From Dichomitus squalens LYAD-421 SS1 (Eukaryota; Basidiomycota; Agaricomycetes; Polyporales; Polyporaceae), in assembly GCF_000275845.1 (NCBI RefSeq), contig NW_006766929.1, positions 99,846 through 132,415 of the forward strand: a stretch of 32,570 bases of DNA, written 5' to 3'. Below the pieces are notes generated by a model, which did no database searches, was not told the DNA's origin, and saw only the letters and a list, made by a program, of their open reading frames with translations. The position numbers and the translations under genes were made by a program. Below, in pieces: positions 29,432 through 32,570 of this stretch; within the stretch, counting starts at the first letter, position 1, and each line of letters starts with the position of its first letter.

Positions 29432-29840
29432 TTATTTCCGAACGACAGTCGGAGAGCAAGGAGTACACACCTGAGATTTGCAATGCAACATTGTCACCCG
29501 CAATACTTGCGAAGCAAGACGGAGCACCGACGGTGAGCGGACCTTCGCGTCTCGTATCTGAACGTTGTCGGCGGCCAGACCAAACCCTGAGAATCCCCGG
29601 AAGTATAGCTTCCCAAAAATGCCGAGGAGCCATTCACCGGCATACTGCGCAACATTGGGAGCTTCTCTGATGGAGAAATCCCTCAAGTATCCGGCACCGA
29701 TGATACCAGCCGACGGATTGAAAACGACGTAACACCTTGATGTGTGCTTTTTCCCGGACGTAAGCGCGGTGAGCTCCGACGTTGATAGTAGGGTAATGGG
29801 AGCAGGTAAGGGAACGTACCGAGATATCCCCTTTCGTAGG
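29432..29840 (-). other. protein-like exon of an unresolved gene
   Basis: Not recognised. The minus strand stays open and reads PITLLSTSELTALTSGKKHT, SAGIIGAGYLRDFSIREAPN, VAQYAGEWLLGIFGKLYF and RGFSGFGLAADNVQIRDAKV, then a less protein-like tail. The glycine- and aromatic-rich composition with regular hydrophobic spacing is typical of true coding sequence, unlike the other frames here. No start or confident splice junction was found, so it may be the 3' exon of a gene extending to about 31.9 kb, or a remnant. Confidence 0.35.
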
Positions 29841-30407
29841 CACTAGACGCTCATTCGGCGATTCTGCTTCCACCCCAAAGAGACGTGCGCATATCGACGA
29901 TTCGAGGAGTCTCCAATGCGAGGGTCATCTGTCACTTCTGACCCCAAGGAAGATGGGGGAGTGTGGGACACCAACTCTATGCTTGTAGGCGGAATGTGAT
30001 TCCGACTCTCATGAGATACCGCATCCTCGGGAAAGCTCGAGGTGAGTTTGTGCTCCGCCACATCTGAGGCGTCAACAACAGCTACATGAGTGCAGTTAGT
30101 CACTAACGTAGTAGTCAGCATAGCATGCTTCGACTAAGAGAGATGTAGACGCACATACCTACACTCACGTGGGGGCAACGTACCTCGATGCTTCCCATAA
30201 TCCTGCGAGACTCTGTTCGATTGAGGTTCGATCACGGAAGTTACCCCACACCAGGAGATCTGCGTCTAAGCCAATGACCCTCGGCCTCCTCTGCGCACCC
30301 AAACCCGTCAGATAGTCGCACGGAGAAACGCAGTGGTGTCCTGCATTTTGGATAAAACGATGAGACGAGGGTCAGTACGTCACCGTGACTATCGTCTCTC
30401 TACGACT

Positions 30408-30782
30408 CTATAAAACTGGCTCTGTTACGTATTCAATGCATTCAGTAGACTTATACTCATTCACGGCTAGGTCAACAGCCCGTTCCGTCCGGTGTAGGAT
30501 GACTAGGTAGTCTTGTCCTGAAGTAAACAGACGAGGGTTGATGGATGTAAGGAACGACGGTTCGCATGCTCTCTGGAACGACTCACCCACTTTCCAGAGC
30601 CCAATCAACCATTGCACGAGTTGATGACACAATTCAATCACACCAGTCATACCCAAGTTTGTAACGAGGCGGACACACGACTTGCAGCACCCCATATCCT
30701 CGAGCAGTTTATGTACACCCACGAATCTACCACGCGATGCGATATCAGGAAAACACGTCAACTGACTACGCCCAGGTGACAT
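30408..30782 (-). other. 124-aa open frame, possible exon
   Basis: Reads GVHKLLEDMGCCKSCVRLVT, NLGMTGVIELCHQLVQWLIG, LWKVGESFQRACEPSF and HRTERAVDLAVNEYKS. The alternating helical pattern recalls armadillo/HEAT-type repeat proteins, but the match is too weak to name. It may belong with the exon-like stretches on either side. Confidence 0.35.
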
Positions 30783-31099
30783 ACTGCTCAGTATGATGCG
30801 ACGATTGACACTTTAACAAGATGGTAAGATAGATTGTGGGGAAGAGGTTGATGGTGGGCGTCGAGTCTCGCTGGCAGCGGTGAGACGACAAGATCTGCAA
30901 GAGATCTAGGTCGTGACTCTGTTACATAATGCGGTGACGTGTCACATACTCGCTCAACGACCAGGAGACTTTGCGGTCACGGCGCGACGGTTGTGTTTCG
31001 TCTCATTTGCTCTACTAATACTCCGACATCCGAAACCACACTCTACCTGAATCATGCATCTTGTATGAACGGCCCCGACCCACAATGCAAGAAGAATCA

Positions 31100-31913
31100 T
31101 AGTCACACTCACAGGGGTGCAAGTCAAGGCTTCCCACAGCATCAATGCGCCCCCTGCTGAGGAAGTCTGAGCATGATTGCGTAGGCTCTTGGCCCAGCTC
31201 ATCGCCGTTTCTGGATTGTCGGGCTTCACGAAGGGGACGAGAATAGCCTCATTGCAAGCTACGTTTAGCTTATGTTGCAATTCAGGATTGGACAGTCTCG
31301 TAGGTACATGTCCCGTTATGGATATGCTTAGTCAGCTTGTAAGTACATCTGCCTCTCGCTGTACGCCACTTGTTCCTCATGCGTTTGCAGAGCTCAGCCG
31401 AAAGCAATATACTGTGTTATCGTTCTTACCGCTCCCTCGCGAACTTCAACAGCTTACAGTACTTAGCAACCTCCGGGGACATAGGTGTAAGTTCGCGCTC
31501 TTAATTCAGAGGCGATGAACTTCCTTGAAGGTCCGACTTCATGAGTCGATCAACCTACCTCGCAGCCGCTAGCCTTCGTGTCTACATGATTGGGTGGGAC
31601 GCACCGTGACTGCCTTGTCATAACAGAAGCTCACTCTCTGTATCGCCTGCATTGTCGTCTTTCCCTCCACGGCCTCCTGAGCAGTGAGGTGGCCCCCGTT
31701 TGCAAGGGAAACTAGCGTGCTGAGATTTAGGCTTGGCGAGACGCAACTCTGGGGCTTGTTTGACCATGTGAGTAAATTTCGAGACACGTACCGGTCTTTG
31801 GGAACCGGAGAGTAGATGCTTCTGACCTCATATCCGCGACCCGCATGGCAGGTAGGATCATCTTGTAAGACTTCCCTACCATACCGGACGGATGGCGGCA
31901 CATTCGCGGTCAC
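31100..31913 (-). other. exon-like stretches of an unresolved gene
   Basis: Three protein-like stretches on the minus strand. Upstream is LNLSTLVSLANGGHLTAQEA then VEGKTTMQAIQRV, ending before a donor-like gtgcgt near 31603. In the middle is MSPEVAKYCKLLKFARE near 31430-31480, followed by gtaaga. Downstream is VPTRLSNPELQHKLNVACNE, ILVPFVKPDNPETAMSWAKS and LRNHAQTSSAGGALMLWEAL, ending before gtgagt near 31117. Frames change between them, as expected for short exons. Armadillo-like helical repeats are possible. Whether it is intact cannot be decided by eye. Confidence 0.35.
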
Positions 31914-32570
31914 GCGTGAGACGACAGCACCACCGTACGATATAAACGAGTCACCTATGTAGGCAAGTTGTCCCGCAGGCCTCTAGCTAAAGCGCTGTCC
32001 GTGTACAGAGTGCATGCTGCGCCGGCTAGGCTCAAGGCAGGTGGTTTCCTGCGGTCAGGTCGGCTGAGAGCTTGTGCACGAGTATTTAATAGCCGATGTG
32101 TACACTTCGGAGGCAATAGGCGGCGGTTTCGCGTACATCCCGATGCATCTCACATTCTCCGTGCACTATGTAGTCTACTTCGTCCGCACGTCGTGTCGGG
32201 CATTGTGGTGGTGCCCCTTTAGGCGGACCATTTGACGCTGGCGCGGCGATAGGTTCCTGCCACTAGCTGCCGGACGTATCGTGCTATGGTCACTTACAAC
32301 AACAATAATTCGACTCGTTCCCAGGACATCATCATTGTTGAACCCGGGGGGGCGAAGGCCTCTCCCACGGGTGGCAACGACAGCGGATAGCCTGCAACTC
32401 ACCTAGAAGGGTTGTTGGTTGTAAGAGGCTTGTTAGAGCGATGAGAGGAGATGTTCGAGTGAACTGAACTGTAGATTGGGGGTACAGAGGTCCCCTATAT
32501 ATACTACTGTACATCTGTGGCTACGTAGTACTATACAGTACATTCCCAGGATGCACAGTCGCACAGAGAA
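31914..32570. other. right end of window, no gene supported
   Basis: Short overlapping frames only. An AT-rich patch (ctatatatact, near 32494-32505) could be a TATA region for a gene outside or for the unresolved minus-strand locus. There is no supporting coding sequence. Confidence 0.4.

Noticed and set aside
1..32570. CRISPR array, insertion sequence, retrotransposon or prophage
   Set aside because: No regularly spaced repeats, terminal repeats with transposase, or reverse transcriptase motifs were seen, and the DNA is fungal nuclear.

Overview
The window is nuclear DNA of a filamentous basidiomycete, most likely an Agaricomycete (wood-decay/polypore-like). The evidence is many short GT-AG introns of 49-87 bp, eukaryotic gene types (AP-2 adaptor, ROT1, fungal TRP4), TATA-like boxes 70-170 bp upstream of several ATGs, and a eukaryotic tRNA-Glu(CUC). 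No transposase, reverse transcriptase, CRISPR array or prokaryotic operon was seen. All gene models were spliced by eye, using reading frame, splice sites and comparison between paralogs in the window. Minus-strand exons are given in genomic order.

Left part (0.7-9.4 kb): a cluster of short-chain dehydrogenase/reductase (SDR) genes, all on the minus strand, from two unrelated SDR subfamilies. Subfamily 1 (retinol-dehydrogenase-like, 8 exons) has two intact 321-aa genes (5944-7297 and 8058-9426), a heavily damaged copy (687-1753) and a last-exon remnant between the two intact genes (about 7600-7715). Subfamily 2 (17beta-HSD-like, 4 exons) has one gene that is probably still expressible (2122-3138) and a clear pseudogene carrying a 41-bp micro-inversion (3720-4757). 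Two more damaged subfamily-2 pieces lie far away at 25.5-26.7 kb beside the tRNA.

Middle part (10.2-18.2 kb, all minus strand): two tandem paralogs of a fungal protein of unknown function, one with a long RGG/RG-rich N-terminus (10278-12767) and one without (14859-16391). Between them is a small secreted cysteine-containing protein with a Kex2 site (13410-13940). Anthranilate phosphoribosyltransferase TRP4 follows (16942-18170).

Right part: ROT1 ER chaperone (plus, 18775-19845); a small fungal protein-kinase-like gene (plus, 20766-21868); an unknown 117-aa protein (minus, 22244-22597); the AP-2 clathrin adaptor sigma subunit split into six short exons (minus, 24330-25071); tRNA-Glu (plus, 25273-25344); SDR debris (25496-26657); an F-box-like protein (minus, 27260-28425). 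From 29.4 to 31.9 kb there are stretches that read as protein on the minus strand, but I could not join them into a gene model.

The conserved genes (TRP4, ROT1, APS2, tRNA) have unrelated housekeeping roles. The accessory signal is duplication followed by decay: the SDR families, and the RGG paralog pair. I see no core biosynthetic enzyme (PKS, NRPS, terpene synthase, P450) that would make the SDRs a metabolite cluster, and no clearly novel system. The strongest leads are the unresolved 29-32 kb locus, the micro-inversion, and introns in the RGG gene that can be retained in frame.
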